A stretch of 64,000 nt of DNA from Pseudomonas sp. TTU2014-080ASC (GCF_001446935.1 NZ_LKKK01000002.1:806001-870000), one strand, 5' to 3'. Positions 1 to 8,429 are shown, counted from the stretch's first letter. The notes: generated by a model not told the origin, from the sequence alone. A program made the numbers and translations.

Positions 1-946
1 TACCGCCGCCGACTTTGATGCCGAGCTGTTTGAGGGTTTCCGGGTTGAACAGGTCGTTGCCCCAGCGACCATCGAGCAGCGGCAGGTCGCCTGCCTTGGC
101 GTCTTCTTTGCGGAAAGCGTATAGACGCAGCAAGGCTTCCACACACTGCTGCTCGCGCTTGCGGATGCTTTGGTGCAGGTCGCTGATCGCGCTCTGCTCA
201 AGGTTGCCTTCGGTTGCGACGCTACGGCGGCACGCGGCGACGTCCATCAACAGTTCGGCGATCAGGCGGGTGCCGCTGTCGCGGCGCATCTGCCGCTGGG
301 CTTGATGATCGTCGATCAGGCGCTGCAACTGCGGACGAGCCTTTTCCAGCAGTAGGGCAAGGCTGTCGTACAGGCGACGCTCGCCATCCACAGGTGGTGC
401 CACGCTGTCGAAGCCAACCAGGGCATGCAGGCCGATACGCGCCAGCGCCTCGCGCCATTCCTGTTCACGGTGCTGATGGCCGCTGACAAAGTTGAGCACC
501 GGCAGCAGTGGGCGGCCACACATGGTCAGTACGGCCAGCTCGTCGCGGTACTTGGCCAGCACCGGCTCGCGGGCATCGATTACGTACAGGCCAGCGTCTG
601 AAGTCAGCAGTTGGCGCAGGACTTTTGCCTCCTGCTCGAAGCGTTGCCTCGCTTCACTGCCTGCGAGGAAACGCTCCAGCCGCGCCGGGCCGTCCAGTCT
701 TTCGCCGGGACGATCCAGTTGCTCCAGATAGTCGAGCAGGGCGATGGCGTCTTCTAACCCCGGCGTGTCGTACAGCTCAAGCAGGGCCTCGCCATCCACT
801 GACAGCCGCGCGCCCTCCACATGTCGTGTTGTGCTGGGACGATGGGAGACTTTGCCGAAGCCGACATCACGGGTCAGAGTTCGTAGCAGCGAGGTTTTGC
901 CGACGTTGGTGTGGCCGACCACGGCCAGTTTCAGGGCTTCAATCAT
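1..946 (-). CDS. GTPase with DUF3482 domain (partial, runs off left edge)
   Basis: Small P-loop GTPase read leftward from an ATG at 946; about 315 codons are visible and the C-terminus lies outside the window. Residues 11-19 (GHTNVGKTS) form the G1 P-loop and D60-TPG is the G3 motif. A conserved threonine pair near residue 40 could serve as the switch-I G2 element. The rest is a helical, charged region typical of DUF3482 proteins. The start overlaps the stop of the upstream DUF2868 membrane-protein gene by 8 bp, so the two are translationally coupled and probably act as a pair, with the GTPase working at the inner membrane beside a membrane partner. The cellular function of this pair is not known to me. 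The family assignment rests on the motifs and on the DUF2868 neighbour. Confidence 0.85.
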   Translation of the reverse strand, partial: MIEALKLAVVGHTNVGKTSLLRTLTRDVGFGKVSHRPSTTRHVEGARLSVDGEALLELYDTPGLEDAIALLDYLEQLDRPGERLDGPARLERFLAGSEARQRFEQEAKVLRQLLTSDAGLYVIDAREPVLAKYRDELAVLTMCGRPLLPVLNFVSGHQHREQEWREALARIGLHALVGFDSVAPPVDGERRLYDSLALLLEKARPQLQRLIDDHQAQRQMRRDSGTRLIAELLMDVAACRRSVATEGNLEQSAISDLHQSIRKREQQCVEALLRLYAFRKEDAKAGDLPLLDGRWGNDLFNPETLKQLGIKVGGG

Positions 947-2321
947 GGCCGGACTCCAACCAGGTTAGCGGCGCGCTGTCGCTATGGGGCAGGCCGAGCT
1001 GATCCAGCGCCTGATGCCAGTCACCAAGGCGCTGACTGTCGAGGGCTTCGCCCTGCGGTGGTTGCAGCAGCCAGACCCGCGTTGCCGAGGCGTTGCGGGC
1101 CAGTTCGCCAATCAGCGCGAGCGTGCCACGGTCCGGCGAGCGTCGCGGGTCGCAGGTGATCAGCAGGCGCTTGGCTGGGAAACGGGCGAGTTGATCCAGT
1201 AACTGGCGGCGCTGCTCACGGCTGTCGATGACGCCGGCATCACTGATGCCTTTCGGCAGAGCGGGCGGCCATGGGCGTTGCGGGTCCAGCTCGATCGCTA
1301 CGATCAGTGAGCCGTCGCTAGCCTGATCATGCTGACCAGCCTGAGGTTGATACAGCTGGCCCGGATCGGCGTCACATACGCCCAGGCGTTCGCTGCTCGG
1401 TTGCAGGCGTTCGCGCAGCAGGCTATAGCCGGGTAGGCTGAGGTCCAACTGCAGATTGGTGGTGCCGCGCCGCCAGCGCCAGGCACACAGCAGACTCAAT
1501 AGCAGGCGTGGCAGCAGGCCGTAGATGATCAAGACGCCCACCAGCCAGTGCGCCCAGATTTGCCGCGCGCCTTCGTTGCTGATTGGGTTGTCGCCGCTGG
1601 CGCGGATCAGCTCGGCATCCGGCAGGGTGAAGCCAACCAGGGCAGGCAGCTGGCCGATGCTATGAGTCAGGGCGATAAATGTGTCGCTGCTGAGCAGGGT
1701 ACTTTCCCAGACAAAACCATAGCGCCGTGTGGCCAGCAGGATCAGCAGGGTGATCAGTGCTGACAGCGAAGTGACCAGCCAGAAAGCGTGGCTCAGCAGG
1801 CCGACGCCCCAGCGTCCAACACGCTGGCGTTGCAGGAGCAGCATCAGTGCCGGCGCCAGTTGTGCAGCCTGAGCATCGCGGGCCAGCTTTTCGCTGAGCC
1901 ACAACCATAGCCGGCCCAAGGCATTGCTACTGTCACGGGCGAACAGGCCCAACGCCCATGCCAGCAGCATCAGCCAGTTGAGGCCAAGCAGGCTGCCCAG
2001 CGCCCAGAACACATTAACCGGCCGCTGGCCGTCGCCCAGTGCAGCAACGGCAAGACCGCTGCCAGTGATGATTGCCACCAGCAGCAAAAGCATGCCGGCC
2101 AGCCTGGCACCTTGCAGCCAATGCAGGAGTCCTTGCTGTTGGCCGTCACGCTGAGCAAGAAAAAGGGCGCGGGTCTGAATGCGTTCAGTCAGGTCGCCGC
2201 CTTGCACTTGGGCATGGCGGTTGGCTTCGCTGTCTTCAAGCAGGCCAGCCTGCTCTTCACGCAGGCGAATGGCTTCAGTCAGCCAGAGCGAGGTGAGCTC
2301 GGAGCGCTTGGTGTCAGTCAA
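939..2321 (-). CDS. DUF2868 domain integral membrane protein
   Basis: About 460 residues with four clear hydrophobic segments: two close together in the first third, one near the middle and one before a long soluble C-terminal region. This matches DUF2868 proteins, which are commonly encoded next to DUF3482 GTPases. I chose the TTG at 2321 because AGGAGG lies just upstream (complement of 2326-2331, a slightly short 4-nt gap) and homologous proteins begin around this residue. An ATG at 2369 would add 16 low-complexity residues and has no visible ribosome binding site. The gene ends in an 8-bp overlap with the GTPase gene, giving a two-gene operon. The function is unknown; a GTPase-regulated membrane role is inference from the pairing. 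Confidence 0.85.
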   Translation of the reverse strand: MTDTKRSELTSLWLTEAIRLREEQAGLLEDSEANRHAQVQGGDLTERIQTRALFLAQRDGQQQGLLHWLQGARLAGMLLLLVAIITGSGLAVAALGDGQRPVNVFWALGSLLGLNWLMLLAWALGLFARDSSNALGRLWLWLSEKLARDAQAAQLAPALMLLLQRQRVGRWGVGLLSHAFWLVTSLSALITLLILLATRRYGFVWESTLLSSDTFIALTHSIGQLPALVGFTLPDAELIRASGDNPISNEGARQIWAHWLVGVLIIYGLLPRLLLSLLCAWRWRRGTTNLQLDLSLPGYSLLRERLQPSSERLGVCDADPGQLYQPQAGQHDQASDGSLIVAIELDPQRPWPPALPKGISDAGVIDSREQRRQLLDQLARFPAKRLLITCDPRRSPDRGTLALIGELARNASATRVWLLQPPQGEALDSQRLGDWHQALDQLGLPHSDSAPLTWLESGHD

Positions 2322-2470
2322 ATTTCCTCCTGAGACATCTGTACCGCCGGATGAATTTTGTCCGGGCATACGAGTCTGTTAAGCGGCAAACATAGCAAAA
2401 AGCGCTATATCACTCATGTCTGCCGTGTTTGTAATGAATGTTTTTTGAGTCAGGGAAGGGGGAGGGACAG

Positions 2471-2803
2471 ATGGCTAAACGAGGAATGTTGCCGTTGGTG
2501 TTGATGCTAGGGATGTGTGGCGCATCAGCGGAAGATTTGTCGTCAGATTCACTGTTGCAACGCTATGGCGTGCAACCCGATGAGCTGCCTGCAACAACTG
2601 TAGTGGAGTCTGTTGAAAACACACCGCGCTTCAACATCCAGCCAGAGTCGCCACCGGTGACGTTTGGCAGTACTGACACGCCACTGGAGAAAACCGGGAA
2701 TCCATCCATTGATGCGATGCAGGAGCGTGACCGCAGGCTTTGCCAGGATCTCAAACAGCGATCGATTGAAAAGAACGGCTATTCACGCCTGACTTGCCCG
2801 TAA
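2471..2803 (+). CDS. Small exported hypothetical protein
   Basis: A 110-residue protein starting at the ATG at 2471, preceded by a GGAGGGA ribosome binding site at 2461-2467. Residues 1-20 look like a Sec signal peptide: two positive residues, a leucine/methionine core, then GASA before ED. The mature part is polar and proline-rich, and carries two cysteines near the C-terminus in RRLCQDL and SRLTCP that could form a disulfide. An upstream in-frame ATG at 2438 would add 11 residues ahead of the signal peptide and is less likely. The gene stands alone, convergent with glpQ and separated from it by a strong hairpin. No family is recognised and no function is assigned. Confidence 0.7.
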   Translation: MAKRGMLPLVLMLGMCGASAEDLSSDSLLQRYGVQPDELPATTVVESVENTPRFNIQPESPPVTFGSTDTPLEKTGNPSIDAMQERDRRLCQDLKQRSIEKNGYSRLTCP

Positions 2804-2829
2804 GTACGGTGCTGTGTGCAGCACCGTAC
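2804..2829. terminator. Bidirectional terminator hairpin between convergent genes
   Basis: An 11-bp perfect stem (GTACGGTGCTG pairing with its complement) and a 4-nt TGTG loop directly follow the TAA at 2801. The hairpin sits between the small exported protein gene and the 3' end of glpQ at 2840. There is no strong T-run on either side, so its efficiency is uncertain. Confidence 0.6.
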
Positions 2830-2839
2830 GTTATTGCCC

Positions 2840-3973
2840 TCAGTGCTGCTGGCGTAGGCGCACAGCAATATCTGGCTGGTCGATGAACAGTCCGTCTATG
2901 CCTGCATCAAGGAAGCGTTTGATCTCTGTGTTGATATCGCCACGGTCTTGCGGGGCATCGCCTTTGCGCAGGTCGGTTGGCAGAAAGTTATTTTCTGCAC
3001 GGAAGGTGTACGGGTGCACTTTAAGCCGGGCGGCGTGGGCGTCCCGGACCAGTGTGGTCGGTGAGCCCAGATTGCCGTTGGCGTCACGCGGGATGACTTG
3101 TCCTTTTTCAGGTCCTATTCCAGCCGCGTAGCGGGCGATGTTGCGCAGACCAGCCGGTGTAACCATCTGTGCATAAGTCAGTTTGCTGCCGGAGCTCAGC
3201 TGGTCAAACGGCTGTCCTTGGGCTTCGAGCAGTTGGATCAGCGGAATTTTGGTCTGTGTGCTCAGGAACTTCAGGTTGTCCACTTCAAAGGACTGGATGT
3301 AAACCGGAGCTTTTGGTGTGTCGTAACCGTTCTTGCGCAGAACCTTGAGCAGAGGGCGCTCAAGTGCCAGACCAAGTTGCTGGAAGTGGGTCGGGTGCTT
3401 GGTCTCAATGTACAGGCCGATGCTGCGGCGCTGGCTGATCTCCAGGCTTTTCACCAGATTGATGATTTCCTGCAGTGTCGGGATCTCGAATGTGCCATCC
3501 AAGCGTGCATTGCCGGGACGGATAGTCGGGATGCGCTCAATGGCGCGCAGGGTTTTCAGCTCCGCCAGCGTGAAGTCTTCACTGAACCAACCAGTAAGGT
3601 TTTGTCCGTCGATATTCTGGGTGCGCTTACGGTCGGCAAACTCAGGGTGATTGGAGACGTCAGTAGTCAGTCCCAGCTCGTTGTCATGTCGAGCCAGTAG
3701 AACACCGTCCTTGCTCATGACCAGATCCGGCTCGATGTAGTCCGAGCCCTGCAACACGGCCAGTGCGTAGGAGGCCAGTGTGTGCTCCGGAACATAACCA
3801 CTGGCACCGCGGTGACCGATGATCAGAGGTTTCTGTTCAGTGTGTTGTGTCCCCGTGCTGGCGCTGGGGTGCTGATTGGCCCATCGGATGGCTTTATTGA
3901 CTGGGTCAGCCAGTGCGCTTGCCGAAGCCGTGAACAGGAACAAACATAGAGCGGAGCGGGCGAGGTGTTTCAT
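2840..3973 (-). CDS. glpQ: Periplasmic glycerophosphodiester phosphodiesterase
   Basis: A 377-residue GDPD-family enzyme expected to hydrolyse glycerophosphodiesters to glycerol-3-phosphate and an alcohol. A signal peptide occupies residues 1-22, ending ASALA before DP, so it should act in the periplasm. The family motifs are clear: HRGASG followed by PEHT, the acidic pair in IEPDLV and the histidine in ARHDNEL, which together give the catalytic histidines and metal ligands. Length and layout match the GlpQ type rather than the shorter cytosolic UgpQ. It is transcribed alone, divergent from folA. Its position just before folA matches the Pseudomonas order I recall. No Pho box was identified. 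Confidence 0.93.
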   Translation of the reverse strand: MKHLARSALCLFLFTASASALADPVNKAIRWANQHPSASTGTQHTEQKPLIIGHRGASGYVPEHTLASYALAVLQGSDYIEPDLVMSKDGVLLARHDNELGLTTDVSNHPEFADRKRTQNIDGQNLTGWFSEDFTLAELKTLRAIERIPTIRPGNARLDGTFEIPTLQEIINLVKSLEISQRRSIGLYIETKHPTHFQQLGLALERPLLKVLRKNGYDTPKAPVYIQSFEVDNLKFLSTQTKIPLIQLLEAQGQPFDQLSSGSKLTYAQMVTPAGLRNIARYAAGIGPEKGQVIPRDANGNLGSPTTLVRDAHAARLKVHPYTFRAENNFLPTDLRKGDAPQDRGDINTEIKRFLDAGIDGLFIDQPDIAVRLRQQH

Positions 3974-4123
3974 AAAAGCGAATCCTTGCTTGGTGGCTAT
4001 CAGGCAGTGTGCAGACAGAAGGTGACGTCACAATGACAGTTTGGCAATGGCGTCATGCCGATGTGCGGGGATGAACGAAAGGTAGGCTGCGAGCTGAACA
4101 AGCCCTCTGATATGCTTGCCCGC

Positions 4124-4636
4124 ATGAACAAGACACTCCCTCTCTCTCTTATCGCCGCCCTCGCCGAAAACCGTGTGATTGGCCGCGACAATCAGTTGCC
4201 ATGGCATTTGCCGGCGGACCTCAAACACTTTAAGGCGCTGACTCTCGGCAAGCCGATCATCATGGGCCGCAAAACCTGGGATTCTCTCGGTCGGCCGCTG
4301 CCGGGTCGGTTGAATCTGGTAGTCACTCGCCAAGCGGGTCTGCAGCTTGAAGGCGCGGAGGTCTTCACCTCGCTGGATGCTGCCGTACAACGCGCTCAGG
4401 AATGGGGGCTGGCAGAGGATTCCGAAGAAGTGATGTTGATCGGTGGCGCGCAACTCTACGAGCTTGGCTTGTCTCAGGCTGACCGCTTGTATCTGACCCG
4501 TGTGCTGCTGAGTCCGCAGGGAGATGCCTTTTTCCCCGAGGTGCCGGAGCAGGACTGGCATCTGGCTTCCGCCATTGAACATGCTGCTGATGTGGAAACA
4601 CCGGGCTACGTGTTCGAAGTCTGGGAACGTCGCTAA
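4124..4636 (+). CDS. folA: Dihydrofolate reductase
   Basis: A 170-residue DHFR that reduces dihydrofolate to tetrahydrofolate with NADPH. The family signature is intact: IAALAENRVIGRDNQLPWHLPAD holds W27 and the catalytic D32 (equivalents of E. coli W22 and D27), and GRKTWDSLG near residue 50 binds cofactor. I chose the ATG at 4124 because homologs start at this MNK-like position; an ATG at 4112 adds only four residues. The gene is full length. Its last third is duplicated downstream at about 5498-5728 in degenerate form, with a methyltransferase remnant between the two copies. This copy is the intact and presumably functional one. Confidence 0.95.
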   Translation: MNKTLPLSLIAALAENRVIGRDNQLPWHLPADLKHFKALTLGKPIIMGRKTWDSLGRPLPGRLNLVVTRQAGLQLEGAEVFTSLDAAVQRAQEWGLAEDSEEVMLIGGAQLYELGLSQADRLYLTRVLLSPQGDAFFPEVPEQDWHLASAIEHAADVETPGYVFEVWERR

Positions 4637-4669
4637 CCTACTTCTCTGCCAAACCTCAGGAGACACCAC

Positions 4670-5392
4670 GTGCGCGCTCATATTGATAGGCTCAGACTCC
4701 TGTATTGGCGCTTACGTGCCCGCTGGCATCTGCAGTGTAACGATGTGCATGGTGCCATGCACCGGGCTTGGGCGTATGTGCACGCCAGTCATGTCAGCGG
4801 CGACTATTACGAGTTTGGCGTATATCAAGGCTCTAGCTTGGTGAGTGCCTAGCTGTCTTACCGGCAGTGCCGCAAACATCTGGACTATTCGACCGACTTG
4901 CCGTTCGAACGCAGAGGCTCGGTGAGTACCTTCATGTCAAGTCGTCCCAGCTTCTACGGTTTCGATACCTTTCCCGGGATGCCGCAGAATGACGAGGGCG
5001 ATGACACCTTGGCCAGCGGTTCCTTCAGGGCAGGCATCGAAATCGCCACGGCGCGTTGCCGAGCGGTCGGCCTCCAGGCCCCGGAGCTGCAGTTGGTGCC
5101 AGGTCTGTTCGCCGACAACGCTGACAGAATTGGCGATCGCCCGGCGGCGATCGTCCACCTAGATTGTGATTTACATGCTTCGACACGTGACGCCCTGTGC
5201 TTGATTGGCCCACGCTTGGTCCAGGGCTCGGTGCTGCCGTGCGACGACTATGACCTGTTCCGAGCCGACAACCAGGCTGGCCAGCGACGTGCCTTGCGGG
5301 AGTTCACCGAGGCCAGCGGCATTCAGCTTGAAACCTGGTTTGCCTATGGTGCAGCGTCGCGGGCCTTCCTCTGTCATGTGAACCCCACATAA
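4670..5392 (+). pseudogene. TylF-like SAM-dependent methyltransferase interrupted by an in-frame TAG
   Basis: The reading frame runs from a GTG at 4670, with AGGAG just upstream, to a TAA ending at 5392. It would give about 240 residues but has a single in-frame TAG at 4850-4852. Upstream of the stop lies DYYEFGVYQGSSL, a TylF/MycF-type SAM-binding motif. Downstream, in the same frame, are FYGFDTFPGMP and HLDCDLHAST, the acidic metal/substrate region of that family. No frameshift is needed to join the halves, so the lesion is one codon. It lies 33 bp after folA and just before the folA 3' duplicate, so it probably arrived with the event that made that duplicate. It is most likely a recent pseudogene; readthrough or suppression cannot be excluded. 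Confidence 0.75.
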
Positions 5393-5497
5393 CCGCTTCG
5401 AGTGTACCGTGCGGTATTGACAGCCTCTTCGTCCTCTACTCGTTGTGCGAGGGCGTGCTCGCCCTGCTTTTGGCACTGCGCTGGAGGCCTACATATA

Positions 5498-5728
5498 GCG
5501 TGTCCAGGAATGGGCGCTGACAGAGGAGCCGTGATTGTTGGCGCGCAACTCTATGAGCTTGGCTTGTCCCTGGCTGACCGTTTGTATCCGCCCCGTGTGC
5601 TGCTGAGCCCGCTGGCGGATGCCTTTTTCCCCGAGGTGCCGGAGCAGGGCTGGCATCTGGCCTCAGCCATTGAACATGCTGCTGATGTGGAAACGCCGGG
5701 CTTGAGGTTTGGGAGTGTAAGTAATCGC
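5498..5728 (+). pseudogene. folA': Decayed duplicate of the folA 3' third
   Basis: This stretch aligns, without large gaps over its core, to the 3' third of folA (about 4393-4630). By eye there are about 14 mismatches over a 163-bp core. Translated, it keeps the VGAQLYELGLSL, FFPEVPEQGWHLASAIEHAAD and VETPG segments of DHFR. It lacks the N-terminal two thirds, including the active site, and the 3' end has drifted so that no proper stop matches folA. It cannot encode a working enzyme. Its position, with a foreign-looking methyltransferase between it and folA, suggests recombination or integration at the folA 3' end that left the displaced allele behind. Confidence 0.8.
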
Positions 5729-6062
5729 CTGCTGCAGTGTCGCGCAGCAGTTTCTGCCAGGACTATGGACCCTTAACCTAACAAGACTGATGTTCATGTT
5801 TCTTCCTGGTTGATTGACGTGTTTAGCTCATCTTTTAAGTTGTTTATTCAGTTGTTTAACGCCGAACTTAGTGTTTTATTTTGTGGCTCTTATTTGTGTA
5901 CTTAAGTGCATGTGGATTGGTGAGTGATTGGCTCTTTTGTTCATGTTTGTCTGTTTATTTATACGGCCTTGAATATGTATTTGCAGCGAGAATAAGCTGG
6001 ATGCTTAAATCCATTCGGTAGATTCAAACCACCGGCGTATACCGTTAAAAGGAGTTGACGTG
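5729..6062. other. AT-rich intergenic region, no gene seen
   Basis: A 334-bp stretch noticeably richer in A and T than its surroundings, especially in T-runs between 5800 and 5960. No supported coding region, hairpin or repeat was found. It must hold the promoter of the lectin gene; I could not pick a single convincing -35/-10 pair. The base composition fits horizontally acquired DNA. Confidence 0.5.
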
Positions 6063-7199
6063 ATGAACCGTGTATTGAAACTTTCAGTAGTTATGCTACT
6101 GCCGATTATTTCTATCATGAGCTTAAGTACTACAGCATGTGCTGCAGATTTGGGAGAAACCCCCGGGACTTATACCAATTATCGATTTCTCAGTACTTCA
6201 GGAGTGAATGTTAATCAGGGTTTTGATTCGGTAAAGTTCGCGATTACTGTGGATAAAGATCCTGGCTACAGCTCCAGTGTTTATTGGTCCAATCAGTTCA
6301 CTTTAGTTGGAACTGCCTCCGGTGCTTATGCCGGATTGCAGAGTAATGGCGGTAGTGCGCGGACATTTCTCTTCTCCGCCTGGGATACCACCGAAGCCAG
6401 ACCTGGCAGTGCCAACAGCTACTGTGTGACGTTCTCGGGTGAAGGTGAGGGCAGAAGTTGCCGTCTGCATCTGGACTGGCAGGAGGGGCACACCTACCAG
6501 TTTACGCTGGCTTACTCGGAGGACTCCTGGCTGACCGCCACGGTGACCGACCTGAGCAGCAACACTTCGTTTGTCCTGGGAAGTATCAAGACCTCTGCCC
6601 GGCGCATTTCGGCAAACGGTATGGTCAACTGGGCTGAGTACTTTGAATGGAACAGCCCGAAGGCCACCTGCCGTAGCCAACCGTACAGTAAAGCCACGTT
6701 TGCTGTGCCGCAGGGAACGCAGGGCAATAATACGATTACGGCCAGTATCAGCAGCGTCAGTAACTCCACAACCTGTTCAGATATCTCCAGGGTGACTCAG
6801 ATCAGTGCTGGAAGTGTGCAGGAGAATGCTCTGGGGCAGTCTGTTCGCGGGGCGATTACTAACGCCGGCGCGTGCCTGGATATCAAGTCTGGGCTGGCTG
6901 AGGGGAATGCTGTGATCACCTATAGCTGTAATAACGGCAAAAACCAGGGCTGGGTGAGAAGCGGTACTGATAACAAACTCGTCACTGCCGATAATTTATG
7001 CCTGGATGGTTCCAGTGGTATCAAAGTGATCAGCTGTAAGAATGCTCAGAATAATTACAGTGACTGGTCAGTGGAAAATGGATTGATCCGTAATATCGGC
7101 AATAACAGGTGTATTACTGCAGTGGGCCGCGGCTCCGACACGACGTTGGAAGCCTGTGTCGGTTCAGATAATCAGAAATGGCAGGTTGTGCCGCTGTGA
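6063..7199 (+). CDS. Exported DUF3472 protein with C-terminal ricin-B lectin domain
   Basis: A 378-residue protein from the ATG at 6063, with AAGGAG at 6049-6054; a GTG at 6060 is an adjacent alternative. Residues 1-28 look like a Sec signal peptide ending ACAA before DLGE. Residues about 30-180 resemble the DUF3472 beta-sandwich fold (YTNYRF start, aromatic-rich strands, HLDWQEGHTYQF). Residues about 255-378 form a ricin-type beta-trefoil, with repeats around CLDI, NQGWV, LCLDG, YSDWS, RCITAV and NQKWQVV, i.e. QxW-like motifs. It is therefore probably a secreted carbohydrate-binding protein. The gene lies alone after an AT-rich gap and ends in a long hairpin. The ligand and role (adhesion, toxin, polysaccharide binding) are unknown. 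Confidence 0.75.
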   Translation: MNRVLKLSVVMLLPIISIMSLSTTACAADLGETPGTYTNYRFLSTSGVNVNQGFDSVKFAITVDKDPGYSSSVYWSNQFTLVGTASGAYAGLQSNGGSARTFLFSAWDTTEARPGSANSYCVTFSGEGEGRSCRLHLDWQEGHTYQFTLAYSEDSWLTATVTDLSSNTSFVLGSIKTSARRISANGMVNWAEYFEWNSPKATCRSQPYSKATFAVPQGTQGNNTITASISSVSNSTTCSDISRVTQISAGSVQENALGQSVRGAITNAGACLDIKSGLAEGNAVITYSCNNGKNQGWVRSGTDNKLVTADNLCLDGSSGIKVISCKNAQNNYSDWSVENGLIRNIGNNRCITAVGRGSDTTLEACVGSDNQKWQVVPL

Positions 7200-7203
7200 T
7201 AGG

Positions 7204-7241
7204 GGCAGGAAAGGCAGTCGATGAAGACTGCTTTTCCTGCC
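7204..7241. terminator. Long hairpin between the lectin and VanY-like genes
   Basis: A 16-bp stem (7204-7219 with 7226-7241, one G-T wobble) and a 6-nt loop begin 4 bp after the lectin gene ends. It sits between two convergent genes and can terminate both, although neither side carries a long T-run outside the stem. Confidence 0.65.
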
Positions 7242-7280
7242 AGCCTGAACTGCCAGGGCCCGAGTGGAGGATTGCTGAGA

Positions 7281-7802
7281 TCAGCCTTTCCGATAGCACC
7301 AATGCCACGGTTCAAAGTTGTATCCATAAGGATTTCCTCGTGGAAACGACAGGTAAAAACCGAAGCTTGCTGCGTTATCCGTGAGCCAGGCGAAGGCTGG
7401 GGATTGTTCAAACTCTGTTTCAAGCAGGGCGTAACCAGCAGTGCCAACATCAACTGCGTTCCCGGTGTGATGCTCGCTGCAACCGGGGAGTGCCGAGACC
7501 GAAAGAACCTCCGTAATGGACTGACCGGCCGCGAGCTTGCGACGAATCAGTTCGGCCTGCCGCTGCACGCTGCGAAACGCCGACACGATAAACAGCGAAA
7601 TACCTGAGTTCAGGGCTGCTGCGTGCATTTCTTTCCAAGCCTTGGCTGCTTCGGGGCTTAGCCTGTGCTCCCGTCCATCAGCATTTGTTGCGGCGGTGAC
7701 TAGCTGTTCAGCTTCCTCGTACTCAAGCACTTGGCGACACAGGAAAAAGTCATCTGGAACACCGAACTCCTGAGCAAAGTGATGAAGGCGTGCAGAGTTC
7801 AT
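7281..7802 (-). CDS. VanY-type M15 peptidase (D-alanyl-D-alanine carboxypeptidase family)
   Basis: A 173-residue zinc peptidase. The family motif SxHxxGxAxD is present at residues 109-118 (SEHHTGNAVD), giving zinc ligands H111 and D118, and the third ligand H167 lies in EPWHW. SAFRSVQRQ near residue 75 is the conserved substrate-side segment. Such enzymes remove the terminal D-alanine from peptidoglycan stem peptides. No signal peptide or membrane anchor is visible, which is unusual for an enzyme acting on periplasmic peptidoglycan; it may be exported another way or act on a cytoplasmic substrate such as a recycled muropeptide. It is convergent with the lectin gene. The family assignment is firm; the exact substrate is not. 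Confidence 0.82.
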   Translation of the reverse strand: MNSARLHHFAQEFGVPDDFFLCRQVLEYEEAEQLVTAATNADGREHRLSPEAAKAWKEMHAAALNSGISLFIVSAFRSVQRQAELIRRKLAAGQSITEVLSVSALPGCSEHHTGNAVDVGTAGYALLETEFEQSPAFAWLTDNAASFGFYLSFPRGNPYGYNFEPWHWCYRKG

Positions 7803-7847
7803 CGGGTACCTCGGCTGCAGATTGAGTAGAAATCGAACTGTTCAGGC

Positions 7848-8215
7848 TCAGTCCTCACGTAATGCCTCGATCAGGCTTTTATTAAACCCTGCCGGATCCT
7901 CCATCTGTGGCGCATGGCCCATGCCGGGGCGTTCGATCAGGCGTGAGCCCGGAATCATGGCGTTTTGTAGTGGCCGATCTTCGCTTTGACCTCAGCTGGC
8001 GCTATATCACTGCCAATTGCCGTGGGGCGACATCACCGATCATCAGGATCGTAGGTGCCTCGAGAGCAGGCAGTTCGTAGTACACCGGTTGGGTGAAAAT
8101 CATGCTGTAGATCATCGCCGAGTTCTACGCGAGAAGACGGTGGCCTGGGCCTTTGTTCAGAGCGGCCAGCATGGAAGCGGTGGAATGAGCAATCTTCTCG
8201 GCTCGCTTTAACTGC
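7848..8215 (-). pseudogene. Relic of an alpha/beta hydrolase, C-terminal part only
   Basis: Read on the minus strand, pieces of an alpha/beta-hydrolase C-terminus appear in broken frames: AMIYSM...FTQPVYYELPALEAPTI followed by LMIGD, then RPGMGHAPQMEDPAGFNK and a closing LIEALRED before a stop near 7848. GMGHAPQ is the usual catalytic-histidine segment. Frameshifts and stops separate the pieces (for example after the LMIGDVAPRQLAV stretch), and the N-terminal nucleophile half is missing. It is a dead fragment beside the VanY-like gene. Boundaries are approximate. Confidence 0.65.
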
Positions 8216-8429
8216 ACAGAGGTCACTCTAGGAAGGTTGTTCACCTACGGACTGGGTAAGTGGACGGGAGTTCTTAGCGGTTTCTGTGCGCAGACAGGCG
8301 GGTGTTGTACGGCGTATTGCAGATTGGAACAGTGCATAAGTGCAATTGTCCGATCAGCCATCGACTTTTCATCGTGCTGCGGCCCGTAATTTGCTTTGAT
8401 GTGTGCTCTTTCATCAAAGGAATGATGGC

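Noticed and set aside
5402..5776. 124-codon open frame that could be annotated as a dihydrofolate reductase
   Set aside because: Only the C-terminal third resembles DHFR. The catalytic N-terminal part is missing and the upstream residues are unrelated, so it is a folA relic and not a second enzyme.
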